NCBI GenBank assembly: GCA_037074705.1
Contig: CM073596.1
Location: 15,184,501 to 15,248,500 of the forward strand
DNA length: 64,000 nt
From: Zhengitettix transpicula
Taxonomy: Eukaryota > Arthropoda > Insecta > Orthoptera > Tetrigidae
Direction: 5' to 3'
The notes under the pieces were generated by a model. The model worked only from the letters and a program-made list of their open reading frames with translations, was not told where the DNA came from and searched no databases. The position numbers and the translations under genes are program-made. This document shows, one piece after another, positions 36,084 through 48,978 of this stretch (position 1 is the first letter of the stretch; each line of letters begins with the position of its first letter).

Positions 36084-38628
36084 CTCAGCGGTCAGTAAGG
36101 GGTTGGGGGAGGTTGTCCGCTCAAGGCACGGGCGCTCCAAATACGGCGCCCTGAAAAAGTGGTCTGAACTTTTCTAAATGACAGTATTACATTGGCTCTA
36201 TTGAGACACGCAAAATATGAGAAGAAACATACAAAAATGAGGATGTAACTTTGTTTATTCGCCTGATACAATCAATTACTGTTGATCGTTCTCAAAGAAA
36301 CTTACTGTAACGCCAGCTCGGGATAAATTAATAAATTGAGTTTAAATTAATGAGAATAGTTCGGCCACGACGGACTATAGGTTTTGGGACGACCCGCAAT
36401 AAAAAACCTGGTGCACCCGTAGTCGCCTCGACGATGCGATAACGTGGAATTTAAGCAACTTTGAGGAATTAACTCGACCCTGGAAAATGGAAACTCCAAG
36501 GAATTCTGAAGGACAACTAGTATAAACTCCCCTATACAATCGAAACAAAGTTTTGGTGCAATTCGAAAATAAATAATGATTGGTAAACACCGATCACACG
36601 GCACAAACCTCAACCCTGAGGAGAGAAGGAAATTTGTCTAGCTCGGAGGTGGCAAATATATTTTCAGAACAGTCGTAAATATTTGAAGCAGTTAAAAACA
36701 GTTATCGGACATATTTCGAAGTGAGGACAGTTGTTGAGCCGACTTCGTAGAAAGAAAAGGATAGTCTTTGCCTCAACTTTCAGCAAAGCAAGTTTTCAAT
36801 GACAACCTGAAAACGCCTGAAGCCAGTAAACCTGAACAAAAATTTCATAAATGCCGTCAAAGTCAATACAATCCAGCCAAAAATGATGTGCTACCAATTT
36901 AGCTTCCGGAAAATTGATGAAAGTGTTACTTGAACCTTCCAAATTAGATTCCCCGCTGCGTCACTTGGTCGATGAGATTCTGCTCTTTGACATGAACACA
37001 TTGTTTCGTTTTACATAACTTGATCCGTGACATTATATTGACAGATGAGGTGTTAATCGGTTCAATTTGTATGCATCACGACTATGGTAAACAAATCTGT
37101 GGTCACGTGATGCCATAAAACACGTTAATCGTCGACGTCAGGAGAATTGATTACGCAAGTTAAACTATTGGCTATATTTAATAATCCATAACTTTCAACC
37201 ACGAGTATCTGTTACTCCCATTCATCTCATGGTATCTACAACAAAAAAGCACTACCAACGGATCAACGTAAAATAATGGAATTTTTCGTGGATCTCTGAG
37301 ACAAATACGATATTTAGGAAAATTATTTTCTAATGAATAATCTCCGTAGACGAGAAAAAACAACATTCACTGTCGTAAAATATACGGAATGCAAAACCAA
37401 TTACTTTTTTAAATAATTGAAAATAAAATAGTTCTTGAAATACGTGAGACTATTTAAGACTTGTATGCAAATTTTAAAATGTGCAAGAAGGTACCAAAAT
37501 ATTTTTCTGAAGTTTAAAAATAAACTAAATACTCACAAAAATACCTTCATTCAAAAAATTCTGTACAATTTGTTTCTTTATGGATGCGGACTAATTTTAA
37601 TTTATGGGCAACAAAAAAATTAAAAGCTAGACTATGTTGGCATCACTTACAGCAGTAAATAATTCAAACTCTTCGTATTATTATTTTTTTTTAAAAAAAA
37701 ATACGATTTAACTATAGTGAGCATCACGAACGAAGGCGGGTGTCGCAAATAATAAAATCTTCAACAAGTAATTTATAATAAAGATATGTGGAAAGTTTTT
37801 TGTTGATACAAATGGAGAAATCAAATAGCATAACAGACATTTTAACTTAAAAAATCGTTACTAATATAAGTGAGAAAATATAAGACGAAAATAAACGTCA
37901 TCACGCAAAATAAATCCACTAAAAAGTTTAATTAACAGACGTTTCACAAATAATAAAAGTTATTTTATTATCTTTACCAGACATCAAGTCTGCAATCTTT
38001 GTTGCTTTCGTCAGGTGACTAAAGAGCACAAGAGTGACGAAATCTAATTTTTTTCCGTTTTTTGGTTACTTATAATTAGTCTTCATCTCATACAGACATT
38101 TTATACTTTCCATAAATACTTTAAGTTACATTGTAAAAAATGGGTAGAAAATACAGGAGAATAAATTTAGTAATGTCGAAATAAACTAAATATTGCGAAT
38201 ACAAAACATTTATTTAATTTACTTATTTGCATTTGAATATATATGAAACGAAATCTCCAAAGGTTATTCAGTGACTCATATATGTTTGTCATAACCGAAT
38301 GAAAAATTACGAAACGTTATTTTCCGGGTAGATTTTATTCTTTCGTGGAAAATCAGTTGAGAGAAATCACATTTTCGTGTGTCTACGTTATTGCCTTATG
38401 ACCGTAAAGCACCAGTGGAGCATTAAAAACAGCGATAACTTCGTGACGCAGCACGTATTTGCCACTTTATTATTTCAAGCCGCACTCTCTCGTATCACGT
38501 CAACAAAACGCACACCGATTTTTATATTTACCAATAATACAATTAATTTCCTGTATAAATAGGAAATTCAAAAATTCGTTTAGAGCTGTCTAAAACGAAC
38601 GTACGATATTGAATGAAAAAATATTTTT
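36084..38628. other. Unassigned AT-rich DNA
   Basis: No gene recognised. On the minus strand, 38024-37947 has CACCTGACGAAAGCAACAAA at one end and GTGAAACGTCTGTTAATT at the other, perhaps a hammerhead-like motif split by an AT insertion. Confidence 0.45.
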
Positions 38629-38932
38629 TTTAAGGTAACAGGCTCAATGAGGGTAATGCACATGGTGGAAACGCCACTTTAATAGCACAGGAAGGTATGC
38701 AGAATGGTAGAGGAAGTTAGCCAAGGGTTAAATAGGGCCCCCGGGCAATAGTTTAAGGATCCTACCCGGCATTCGCCTAAAAGTGATGCAGGACAAACCC
38801 TAGAAAACCTTCATATGGTGGATCGGGCATTGTATACTTGTACCACGCCATTCCGATAGCGGGAGAGGGGTATTCTGTGCCTCAACCAGTTTAGGAGGCA
38901 GGTGGCCGACTGTTCCAATGGGACTTTGCATA
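38629..38932 (-). mobile_element. Family A copy A14, truncated where the 174-bp satellite begins
   Basis: The minus-strand 3' half, with a deletion around the CTGTGCCTCAACCAG junction. Its last 45 bp are part of the first satellite unit. Confidence 0.75.
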
Positions 38933-39890
38933 ATTGTCAGTTATTTTAAACTAGTATTATAGAATAAGTACAAAGTTATCTACTGGCGATACTTTTCCTA
39001 TGTCTAGACTTTCCTCAAGGGATTTTTTGTGAAACACTTCGCAGAGCATAACAAATTAACCAGTTTAGGAGGCAGCTGGCCGACTGTTCCAATGGGACTT
39101 TGCATAATTGTCAGTTATTTTAAACTAGTATTATAGAATAAGTACAAAGTTATCTACTGGCGATACTTTTCCTATGTCTAGACTTTACTTAAGTGATTTT
39201 TTGTGAAACACTTCGCAGAGCCTATCAAATCAACCAGTTTAGGAGGCAGCTGACCGACTGTTCCAATGGGACTTTGCATAATTGTCAGTTATTTTAAACT
39301 AGTATTATAGAATAAGTACAAAGTTATCTACTGGCGATACTTTTCCTATGTCTAGACTTTACTTAAGTGATTTTTTGTGAAACACTTCGCAGAGCCTATC
39401 AAATCAACCAGTTTAGGAGGCAGCTGGCCGACTGTTCCAATGGGACTTTGCATAATTGACAGTTATTTTAAGCTAGTATTGGAGAATAAGTACAAAGTTA
39501 TCTGCTGGCGCTAATTTTCCTATGTCTGACCTTACTTAAGGGATTTTTTGTGAAACACTTCGCAAAGCATATCAAATCTACCAGTTTAGGAGGCATCTGG
39601 CCGACTGTTCCAATGGGACTTTGCATAATAGTCAGTTATTTTAAATTATTATTGGAGAATAAGTACAAAGTTATCTACTGGCTATACTTTTCCTATGTCT
39701 GGGCTTTACTTAAGGGATTCTTTTGTGAAACACTTCGCAGAGCATAACAAATCATCCAGTTTAGGAGGCAGCTGGCCGAATGTTTCAATGGGACTTTGCA
39801 TAATTGTCAGTTATTTTAAACTAGTATTGGAGAATAAGTACAAAGTTATCTACTGGCGATACTTTTCCTATGTCTGGACTTTACTTAACA
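38885..39890 (+). repeat. 174-bp tandem satellite seeded by family A sequence
   Basis: Units start at 38885, 39059, 39233, 39407, 39580 and 39755 (spacings 174, 174, 174, 173, 175); the sixth is partial. Each unit begins with about 40 bp of family A (ACCAGTTTAGGAGGCAGCTG and on to CCAATGGGA). About 134 bp of non-A DNA follows (TTGCATAATTGTCAG, AAGTACAAAGTTATCTACTG, GTGAAACACTTCGC). Units 1-3 read TTATAGAATAAG; units 4-6 read TTGGAGAATAAG. Confidence 0.92.
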
Positions 39891-41299
39891 AATTACAAAA
39901 ATGAATAATAAATCTCAATGCGCAATCGCAAACGCGAAACGAGTGCCTCAGGCTCCAGTTTTTGTCTCTGCGTTTGATCTTTCTAGTATATTAAGTATCA
40001 CTGAGATATGAAAAAGAGTTGACTGATTTCTGTTTCATATTAGATACAGAAGTAATTAAGTTTATAAATTATCGGGATGTATCGATTATAACAATGCAAT
40101 CATAAATTCCGTTTTAATAATTTCTGACACAGTAATTTATTTTTATAAGAGAATGCTTCAAAAAAAATTTATACGGTTGTCGGAAGAGACGAAGATTTGA
40201 AAAAATAAGATCAACACAAGGAATTACCAATTTTTTAAATTTGCTAATTCATGCGTGCATTTTTTTACATTTTAAACAGTGTTCTGAAAATAAATAATAA
40301 GTAGTTCAAAAGTTTATTATTTTTTACCCTGAAGATCCAGTTACAAGTTTAAGAACGTCTTCCCTAGAACAACTATGTGAAGTTTTAACTCGATAATGTT
40401 TCAGGGGACCAAACAGATTGAAAGCGTTGCGTTACCGAAAGACGACCAGCGTAAACCAGTGAGTGAGAAATGTTTGTTAAAATGAAGGGACGATAGTAAC
40501 AGGAAAGCGGAGAACCTGCAACCGCAAACGAAGGTCTGGACCCGCAGATATGATGCTCCGATTCCCCCATTAGAAGCAGTCAACTCTGTAATTACTGCTC
40601 GCATAATCGATGTGAGAGAAAGTTTCAGAAACCTCAGATTCCGGGCGACTGACGCATTCGAGTAACGACAGTCCCTCAGCTATTTTAGCCGAGGGAAAAT
40701 GTACAACAGTGCGAAAGGAACTCATTACATCGAGTCACTGTTTCTCTTTCAAGTTTTGGCTAAATTTATACGGGAATCTAATATGCAACCGATTGATGAT
40801 TATTTCTCTACGGTTTCCTAGAATACCAGGCGCTTTCCGGTTAGTATCCTTAAAGTACATCCGGGTATTCCTTGGCTAACACCTTACTAACCCTTCCACA
40901 TCCCCACATTTATATAACTTCTTTTACTCTTAAATAGGAGGGACCACAACGAGGATTAAAAAACTAAATCACACTATTAAAAAAATAATTTAATCTTAAA
41001 AATAAGGTACCACGACAATTTCATAAGGACTTTGTAATTTGTTGGATTAAATGCTAAAAAGACTCTCTAGTTTTCGAACACAGTTTTTTTCTCTTTTTCT
41101 CGGAGAGAAATTCCAAAAACTAATTCAATTTTTCTACTTTTTTCTATAGGTTAATTTCTGAAAGTATTACATACAGGTTTGATTTATAATTTTACTGCGA
41201 TCAGTTATAATGCTATTTTTAATACAAGTAAATTTACTACCAAAACTGTTTTTCGGTTCATAAAATATTTTATATAGCATACATATAAATTATTCTATA
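39891..41299. other. Unassigned DNA with one old family A fragment
   Basis: Apart from 40812-40968 nothing is firmly recognised. 40405-40458 is framed by TTTCAG and GTGAGTGAG and is open, but it is too short to judge. Confidence 0.45.
40812..40968 (+). mobile_element. Old, diverged family A fragment
   Basis: TATCCTTAAAGTACATCCGG, CCTTGGCTAACACCTTACTA and CTTCCACATCCCCAC follow the order of the family A 3' third with many substitutions and gaps. It appears to be an ancient copy. Confidence 0.5.
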
Positions 41300-42581
41300 G
41301 TAGCTGGGTGCCCGGGTTGTCATATATCCATAACACCCCTATTTGACTCCAATTTCGGTTGTTATTTTTACGTAACGTCCCATCGGCCCCCAACCCTAAG
41401 CATGCTACCCTCCCATAATGTTAGGGGTTAAAATTATACACAGTTAACATCGGTATAAATACTATAAAACTAAATAAAATTATTTAATGCAAGTATCTGC
41501 CGTGTTTCCAAGTTTAAAAATTTCCACCCCTGCCCACCCCAGAATCTGGTTAATTGGCAAGTTGAGTGCCATAATTAAACTCAGCGACATTAATTACACC
41601 GGATTTGACTTCAATCTCGGTTTTATTCGTGTTTTCTTTTCTTGCAACGCCTTTCCACCCCCACACCTAAGCGTGCTCCATGCCGTAAGGGGTTCAAATT
41701 ATACAGCCATAACATCGGTAGAAATACTATCAATCTCCTAGACCACGAATATTATTTATCCTACTCAAGTATCGGTCGTTTTAGCATTTTTGAAAATTTC
41801 CAACACCGTCCACCCCCGCTGCTGGGGTTAGTAGGCCTGTTTCACCCCACAGTACCGTTTCTAGTGTTTTGAAGAATATGTGCACCAATTTGTGTTTCAA
41901 TCTGTCAACGGGTTCAAGTTTGTATAGAAATTAACTTAAATACATACGTACAAACCTACAACCTTTTTTTATTTTATAGAAGATAGATTTGCTACCCTCC
42001 AATGACGTAAGGGGTTGAAATTATACACAGTTAACATCGGTAGAAATACTATAAAACTAAGTAACCCTAAATAAAATTATTCATCGCAAGTATCTGCCGT
42101 TTTTCCGTGTTTAAAAATTTCCACCCCCGCCCACCCCAGAATCTGGTGGTTAAATGGCAAGTTGAATGTCATAATTAAACTCAGCGACATTAATTATACC
42201 AGATTTGACTCCAATCTCAGTTTTATTTTCTTGCAACACCTTTCCACCCCCACTCCTAAGTGTGCTCCCTTACCATTCCGTAAGTGGTTCAAATTATCCA
42301 TCCATAACATCAGTAGAAACATTTTAAATCTCCTTGACCACGAAAAATATTTATCCGACTCAAGTATCGGCCGTTTCAGCATGTTTGAAAATATCCACCC
42401 GCGTCCATCCTCGCAGCTGGGGTGACTAAGCCTGTCTCACCCCACAGTACCGTTTCTAGTGTTTTGAAGAATATGTGTACCAATTTTTGTTGCAATCTGT
42501 CCACGAGTTCAAATTTGTGTAGAAATTAACGTAAATACATACATACAAACCTACATCCTTTTTTTATTATATAGAAGATAG
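41300..42581 (-). mobile_element. Family B2 Helitron-like element with tandem duplication
   Basis: On the minus strand the 3' end (CCCGGGCACCCAGCTAC) is at 41300, and the 5' end (TCTATAAAATAAAAAAAGG, with a TGTATGTATTTACG tract) is at 41980. The stretch 41402-41980 is then repeated as 41989-42581, ending in the same 5' end sequence and the same AGAAGATAGATTT flank. Confidence 0.58.
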
Positions 42582-44839
42582 ATTTCCTCCTCTATACCTT
42601 ATTTCTATTTCAGATACACTATTAAACTGATCATTGAAGTTGTGGACAATCCTACGAAAGAAGTACACTTATAAAAGTAACAGAAACTGTTAGATACAGT
42701 GTTTGAAATTTCAAGACAACAGCATCAATAAAAGGTTAATTTTGAGGTTTCAAAAATTCCTAAAATGTAAATGTAATTATAAGGAAAATATTTAATAAAC
42801 TTTGTCACGGACGTAAGAATTACTCTTTCTTATCCCTTAATTAAGTTATTCAATTTAAATAAAAACCAGGTTATGTATTTTATATTTTAGAAGTTTTTCC
42901 AAAGAGATAACGTACTCGTTTTTGATTGTAAAATCGAACTTTCTGTTCAATCAATCTCTACTTTCTTTTGTACTTAAATTAGCAAGCAAGCAGCGTAATT
43001 GCAATCATTTTTCATTAACATTGTGCTACAGTTTCTAGAGGCAAAGCACATCAAGATTTATTCATTTGCCCTGTGAAGGTATCTACAATGGCTACAAAAG
43101 TGACCTTTGATCGCATTGTAAACCGCTAGACAAATGTGTGTTCCTTTGTCAGTTTTCCCATTACAAATCCCTCTCAGAATAGGAAAACAATGCTTTCTTT
43201 CATTGCGTCCCCCTCATTTTTTTTCCCCGAGTGTAATGCATGTCTATTCCGACGCCACTTGGACCGTTGGGAAGTGAATTAGAGGCGTCGTGGCAAAGAA
43301 TTAACACGGGAAACTGCAAACACATGGACGACCTTTGTTACAGCGAGCAACAATAATCTTAGTTTCGCGTGACCGAGCTGTAGGGGCGGCCCAATCGATT
43401 CCAAAGGCCACTGTGTGACGTCACGCTGCAATCCACAACCCCCATCCCTGTACTCTCCGCCCCCCCCCCGGGGGGGGGGAGGCAAACTTCTTCCCCACTC
43501 GTCGGCAGATCGACTTCCAATAGGGCCTCTATCGAGGCGTAACATTTTTCAAAGGAATTCTCAATGTAAATTAAGGCGCTTAGAAAGGTCTCCATTGTAC
43601 CTATTACTGCTTTTATCACCACGTTGCGACAATCTCTGGAACCGAAGCAGTTGTTCGAATAAATCAGAAACGGATACCTAATTACAGCGTAGTGTAGCAA
43701 ATATTCGTGGAGCAGTTCACACAGAATACGTCAAATTAAACTGGTCATATTTCGCACTTCCCGTAATGAATCTAGTCGTCAGGAGTCAGGACAATAATAT
43801 ACTGAAATTAAACTGCAACGTGTTGAACGATTGATCGGGTAGACTTAATAACAGCTCAACAGATTTCAAGGAATTTTCATATTTGTATTTTTACTTTATT
43901 GTATAGGCTATATAACTATCATCTTTTGTTCAAGGAAGTCACGACACAAAATTGTAAAATAATAACCGGTTTTAATGTCGGCCAATCAGAGTCTATACTC
44001 CGCCACAACCAATCAGGGATTCTATAAAACCTATGTTGTGTGTTGAGAAACAGATATACAAATATGAAAATTTTGAGCCATATGAAATTATATTTGCCAC
44101 AAATTATTTTCCTGAATTATGTAATATCATGATTACAATTTCAATACCAAAATTACTCGTAAACATGTTCATTCAACGCGACGTTTTTTGGCTAGATCAC
44201 TGCATAAAAAGATAATTAAACTATTTTTAATAAATTTCACAGTAATTTATCATATAAGGAAGATGACATAAAGATCGAGGAGTAGTTGCTGAAGAAAATG
44301 TTTGAAACGTGGCGACACACTCGTTAACTTTTTCGCATGGAGAGGATATATTATATATTGTGATAATTAAAAGGAAATAATTAACTAATAAAAAAAAATT
44401 TGGACTCCCATTGTTAACGGCGTAAAACACACAAGTCGTATACAAGAATGTGGCAAGAATGCAATGTTTGTGGGTATTGTAGAGGTTTGTTCGCTAGACG
44501 CGCAGTCTGTGGGGAGGCGAGCTCCAGTAAAGTCGCCTTGGAAATACAGCAGTGGACGGACGAAAAGTATAAAATCCAGAAAGTGTCTGGATGCATGTCA
44601 TACAAAATCTAAAACAGTTAGAACATTTTACAAGTTGAAGTCTGTGAGGTAACTACGTAATATTCAACGCTAAATATTTAGTGTGTTGAGCCTAAATTAT
44701 TATATCCTCGATTCAGACTATTTATTCCATTTTGGAAGCCCAGGTAACTGCATCCAGCAGTTAAAATCTTCGGAACGAGCTAATTGGATTTTCTAAACGA
44801 ACAGTGAACCAACTATTGCAAAACTAAAATTGTTGATCA
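42582..44839. other. Unassigned DNA
   Basis: GC-richer patch at 43240-43640 with the C10-G10 palindrome. A weak hammerhead-like core (CTGAAGA...GAAACGTGG) lies at 44289-44312. No gene recognised. Confidence 0.45.
43457..43483. repeat. C10-G10 palindrome
   Basis: A run of about ten C is followed directly by about ten G. It can fold on itself or form G-quadruplex-type structures on either strand. It sits in a GC-richer stretch (43240-43560) with no recognised gene. Confidence 0.85.
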
Positions 44840-45562
44840 GACCCAGTGGATAAAAATGGCCTTAAACTCATTGACCCAGGAAAAGTTTCATTCGACTAAT
44901 ATATCGGCCGTTATATGTTCGAAAATTTCCACTCCCGCTACCGTGGGATAAACCAAAAGAATTTATCTGACGCAAAAATCGACCGGTTATATTATTTGAA
45001 AATGTCGTTCTTCTTACGAAACTCCCCTTCACCACTAAAAGTGCTCCCCTACCATGCCGAAAGGGATTAAAATTACACAAAGACAACATTGGTACAAATA
45101 CAATCAATCATATTAACCCTGAAAAATATTTATTCATCGCAAATATCGGCCGTGTTTGCATGTTCCAAGATTCCCCCCCCCCCCAAAATCCCCTGGTGGT
45201 TAAATGACTAGTATAATGTCATAATTATACTCAGTCACATCCATAACCTCGGATTTAAATCCGATTGTGTTGTATTTGCGTTATTTTCCTGTAACGCCCC
45301 TCCACACCCACCCCTAAGGGTGCTCCTTTCCCACGCTGGAAGGGGTTGAAATTATACACACATAACATCTGTAGATAAATCTCTTTGACCAAGTAAAATA
45401 ATTTTACGACTCAAATATCATTTTTGAAAAGTTTCACCCCCGCCCCACAGTGTTTGATTTCTGGTTGCAAAGAAGACTTGTACGAAATTTGGTGAAATTT
45501 GCTCCACGGCTGTACATTTCTACGCGTAACATACACACATACACTCTGTTTTATTTAATAGA
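44840..45562 (-). mobile_element. Family B2 Helitron-like element, 3'-truncated
   Basis: The minus-strand 5' end (TCTATTAAATAAAACAGAGT) is at 45562, followed by the tandem B2 body (AAATTTCCAC, CGGCCGTTAT, GCTCCCCTACCATGC). No CAGCTAG end is visible on the left, so the 3' end is lost and the left boundary is approximate. Confidence 0.5.
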
Positions 45563-47299
45563 AGATTATCTTAACACGATCATACAAGGCTTAGGATTCA
45601 TAAAACTGCGAATAGAATTTCTATATGGAAAGTTATTACTTTTAAACGTTTATATATATTTTAAGTATTTAATTCATATTCAAGGTTCCCAGACTTGGTC
45701 TCTAACAATAAAAAATCCCAAGAATTTATATTTTAAATATGCTTAAAATAATTGAAGCATTGAGAACGAATTTAAAACAGATGTCAGTAATTCTATTAGT
45801 GATTTTTTAAACACTGTTAAAAATTAATATTACGCCAATTTACACCATTTTATTATTGGCATGGAATTAATAACATAATTAATGTATGAGTTAAAGAGAT
45901 ATAATGACGGATTACTATACGAAATAGAGTACAAATAAGGAAGATAATGAAGTAAAAGCTGCAAGGGTCATCATCGAAGCTCCCTCTCAATTATAAAACA
46001 CGTCAGATTTGAACTTTGATGCTATATAAGGGCAATACGTCAGTCTTGAAATTTTTCGGAATGTCAATTAAAAATTATTTGCATCTCGTATAGTGAAATA
46101 CACTTGGTTTTGGAAATAAAGCATAAGAATCAACAAAAATAAGCCTTGGGGTACCAATTCATAATTTTAGTTCTTCATTAAAATCACACTCTTTAAATTC
46201 CTTCCACTTTGGCGAATCTGTAACCTTTAAATAATTCCAGCACTGTGATGGACGTCTCGGAGTTTCTGACAATTACATAATTAATTTTTCCCTCTTGTTT
46301 TTTGAGATAATTATTAATGGTTTTTGTCAGTCATTCGGAATTTATATCCTATTACGCTACAAAATTAGTTGACTCGTACTTTCACAGATAAGATTAAAGA
46401 AACTTTAAATAATTATGTGAGAGATGTAAAAAAAAAATATATTAAGTAAGAAAAGAATTTTTGTTGCATTTGTCAGAGCCCTGACGTCTGCCCCCCTAAG
46501 CTTTCAGCTTCAGGCTGATGAGCTCGAGATAAGATGAAAAGGAGAAGTAGCTCTTTTCCGGCCTTGCTAAGGACTATGCTCACTGAAAAAAGGGAAACCG
46601 TTATTTACGATACGACCTTTGAGTGACATCTTATAAATACTACAAGCATAATAAGAAACGGATTTGTCTCTCCTTATAAAAAACTGAGAGGAAGTCACGA
46701 GTTACGATGATTAGAATTTTCAACCCCATCTCTGGCACGTATATATTTAATTTGTTTGTACTTTTATTACATCATATTTCCTTCCATCATCTTTGTAACT
46801 GTAGGTTACAAAGTTGTAGAGATTATTTGTGACACGTCGCAGATTCCCTGGACGAAATGGCTCCTCTTAGGGAATATTTGCTGCGCCTGTACAACGGCAG
46901 ATAGGAAACGGCGTGGGCAATGCGAGATATCAGCAGCCATCCATTACGAAGCCTTGTCTCCCTCTAATTGCACTAAGTTATGGATCTGTAGCAGTCTGCT
47001 TTAACACTGCCATTCGTTATTGTCGTTGCTAAACGCAGTCACAATCGTTTCGACAAAGAATTTTCATTACATTCAGCCAGAATTATGAGCGGCGTAATAC
47101 TTTACCTCTGAAACTTCACATGGTCGTCCATAAAATTATGCAGTGAAATTCTTTTATCCTAAATTGAAAATATAAATTTCCCCTTACAATCCAAAACTTC
47201 CTGCAGTAAACTTTTTTTTCTATTAATTGTTGATATAAGTTACTAAAATGCTTAGGCAATTATGGATCAACCGTGGAAATTAAATTACAGTAGTATTTA
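45563..47299. other. Unassigned AT-rich DNA
   Basis: An 82-codon plus-strand frame at 46756-47004 has no recognisable motif. Nothing else is seen. Confidence 0.5.
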
Positions 47300-48978
47300 A
47301 AACTTCTTCTTCGGCTTTTCGCCCTTTTATAGGTTTGCTGTCTTCAATTTCCATTTCTGTCTGCCGTTCCAATCTCCCTCTTCCAAATTCCTATCCTCCA
47401 TTATGGTTTTCTCGTGGGTTTTCCACTTTAATCAGGGTCTGCCCCGTTTAATTTTTCCAGTAGGTGACCATTGGTATTGTAATGCCAATTAATTAGGCCA
47501 TTAATTGGTTTTAACAAAATTTAATTGTAGCGGCAGGAGCTTCCAAAGCGACAATGGAGACAGGCTCTGTTACTTTGTCGGAAAGTCAAAATGGCGTATG
47601 AGCGCTAAAACTAGAGAGCACTAAGAATTAGTTGGTGACGGGACATTTCGGAGGACGGAACAAATGATACTAGAGCAGAGACTAGCATTCGTTTAATGTA
47701 TCATTAAACAAAGTAGTGAACTTAAGACAAGGAGAAACATTTACGGAATTATTATCCCGTAAATATCGCTAAATTAGCAGTTTTTTTACGTGTATCAGCA
47801 GCCAGGAAAGGAGTGCAGATTTTACGTCTGTAGCCAGCCAGGAATAGTAAAGTTGCAGTTTAAATCCCAACAGGTAAATAGACTAGCACATCTATGAATC
47901 ACAAGATTCATATAAGGCAAGCAATTATCAGATAGCTGACAAAAAGGAGGATCATCCGAGTTCCTGGGAGCATATCGAGGTGGACTTCAAGAGTGTAAAA
48001 TCGGTGAGCCAAAATTAGAATCAGTGTAATAATTTTGCAATAGTGTACTCCTGAAAACAAAAAGGAATGCTAGAACCAGCTGGACAGATGTGAGTAACAA
48101 AATACAAAAATAATGATTTATGTAAACGTAATTAAAGGATAGAAATCAGATTTCGTTCTATTTTAATTGTCAAGTTAATTTCTTTTCTTTTTAATTTCTT
48201 TCTATCGACATATTGTCTAGGTGAATTGTAAACTGTTTGTTAATAAGATTTTTGAAACAATTATTTGTGTCCATTATCAAACCCAGTGAAGGCCCTGAGG
48301 AATTAATATTTTAAATTAAAATTGTTTTCGAGTTATTGCCACAAAATAAAATAAATATTTTGTTTGTTAATTTCTATCTTTTCATTTAATAAAAGCCTTC
48401 CATTTAATTATTACAGTCTGACGCTTCAACGAGAGGTTAATTCTTTAAATTAATTAAAGGCTTTCTTTTAATTATTACATTTTGGCTTCCACAACGTGGG
48501 GCAAATTAAAGGCCTTTTTGTTAATTATTACAGTACATATCTTTTGGCCATCTTCCATTCTTTGTACGTGACCATTCCATTTAAGGATTTGATTTTCAAT
48601 CCTCTTAACGACAGACGTGGTTACGTTCATTTCTTTCCAAAGGAGCCCGTTTCTAATTTTACCATGTCTTGTTTTTTGAAGACTTCTCCTCAGATAATCG
48701 AATTCTACTGTTCTAATTTTGTTCTTTTGTAATTCTGTCAGGGGCCAAGTTTCACTTCCATAACATAGAATGTCATAAATTTTGATTTTTGTTTCCTTTG
48801 TTAAATTTTTATTCCAAATTATTCCGCGTAAAGTCTTGGTAGCATTCTTTGCCATTGCAATTTTAGTTTGTATATCTCTTTCACGTGTTCCTGTATTTGA
48901 AATTATTGACCACAAGTATTTAAAAAATTCACGTTATTTTATTTTTCCTGTTTCGAGTGTTATGTCTTCTACATCTTT
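47300..48978 (-). pseudogene. LINE reverse-transcriptase C-terminal fragment, split by an LTR insertion
   Basis: On the minus strand the frame from about 48978 reads GKIK..EFFKYLWSIISNTG, ERDIQTKIAMAKNATKTLRG, YGSETWPLTE, RRSLQKTRHGKIRNGLLW, then LKWNGHVQRMEDGQKI. It resumes at 47477 as QWSPTGKIKRGRP and then WKTHEKT...RNLEEGDWNGRQKW, ending near 47320. This is the conserved C-terminal tail of many arthropod endonuclease/reverse-transcriptase ORFs (YGSETW, L.W.GHV.RM, KRGRP). The polymerase and endonuclease parts are absent (5' truncation). An LTR relic (47478-48532) separates the two pieces. Confidence 0.82.
47478..48532 (+). mobile_element. LTR retrotransposon relic inserted in the LINE fragment
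   Basis: It starts TGTAATGCCAATTAATTAGG and ends ..TTAATTATTACA, so it has TG..CA ends with TGTAA/TTACA inverted tips. The first 938 bp match the copy at 20657-21594. After the LTR come two short stretches that look like primer-binding-site leaders (48416-48448; 48480-48503 with TTTTGGCTTCCACAACGTGG). Each is followed by another LTR-tail fragment ending ATTATTACA (48479, 48532). The flanks GTAT/GTAC fit a 4-bp target duplication with one change. No gag or pol remains. AATAAA and AATAAAA signals lie near the 3' end. Confidence 0.65.

Noticed and set aside
44286..44315. CTGAAGAAAATGTTTGAAACGTGG as a hammerhead-like motif
   Set aside because: Stem II is only three A-T pairs and the base at the cleavage position would be G; too weak to annotate.
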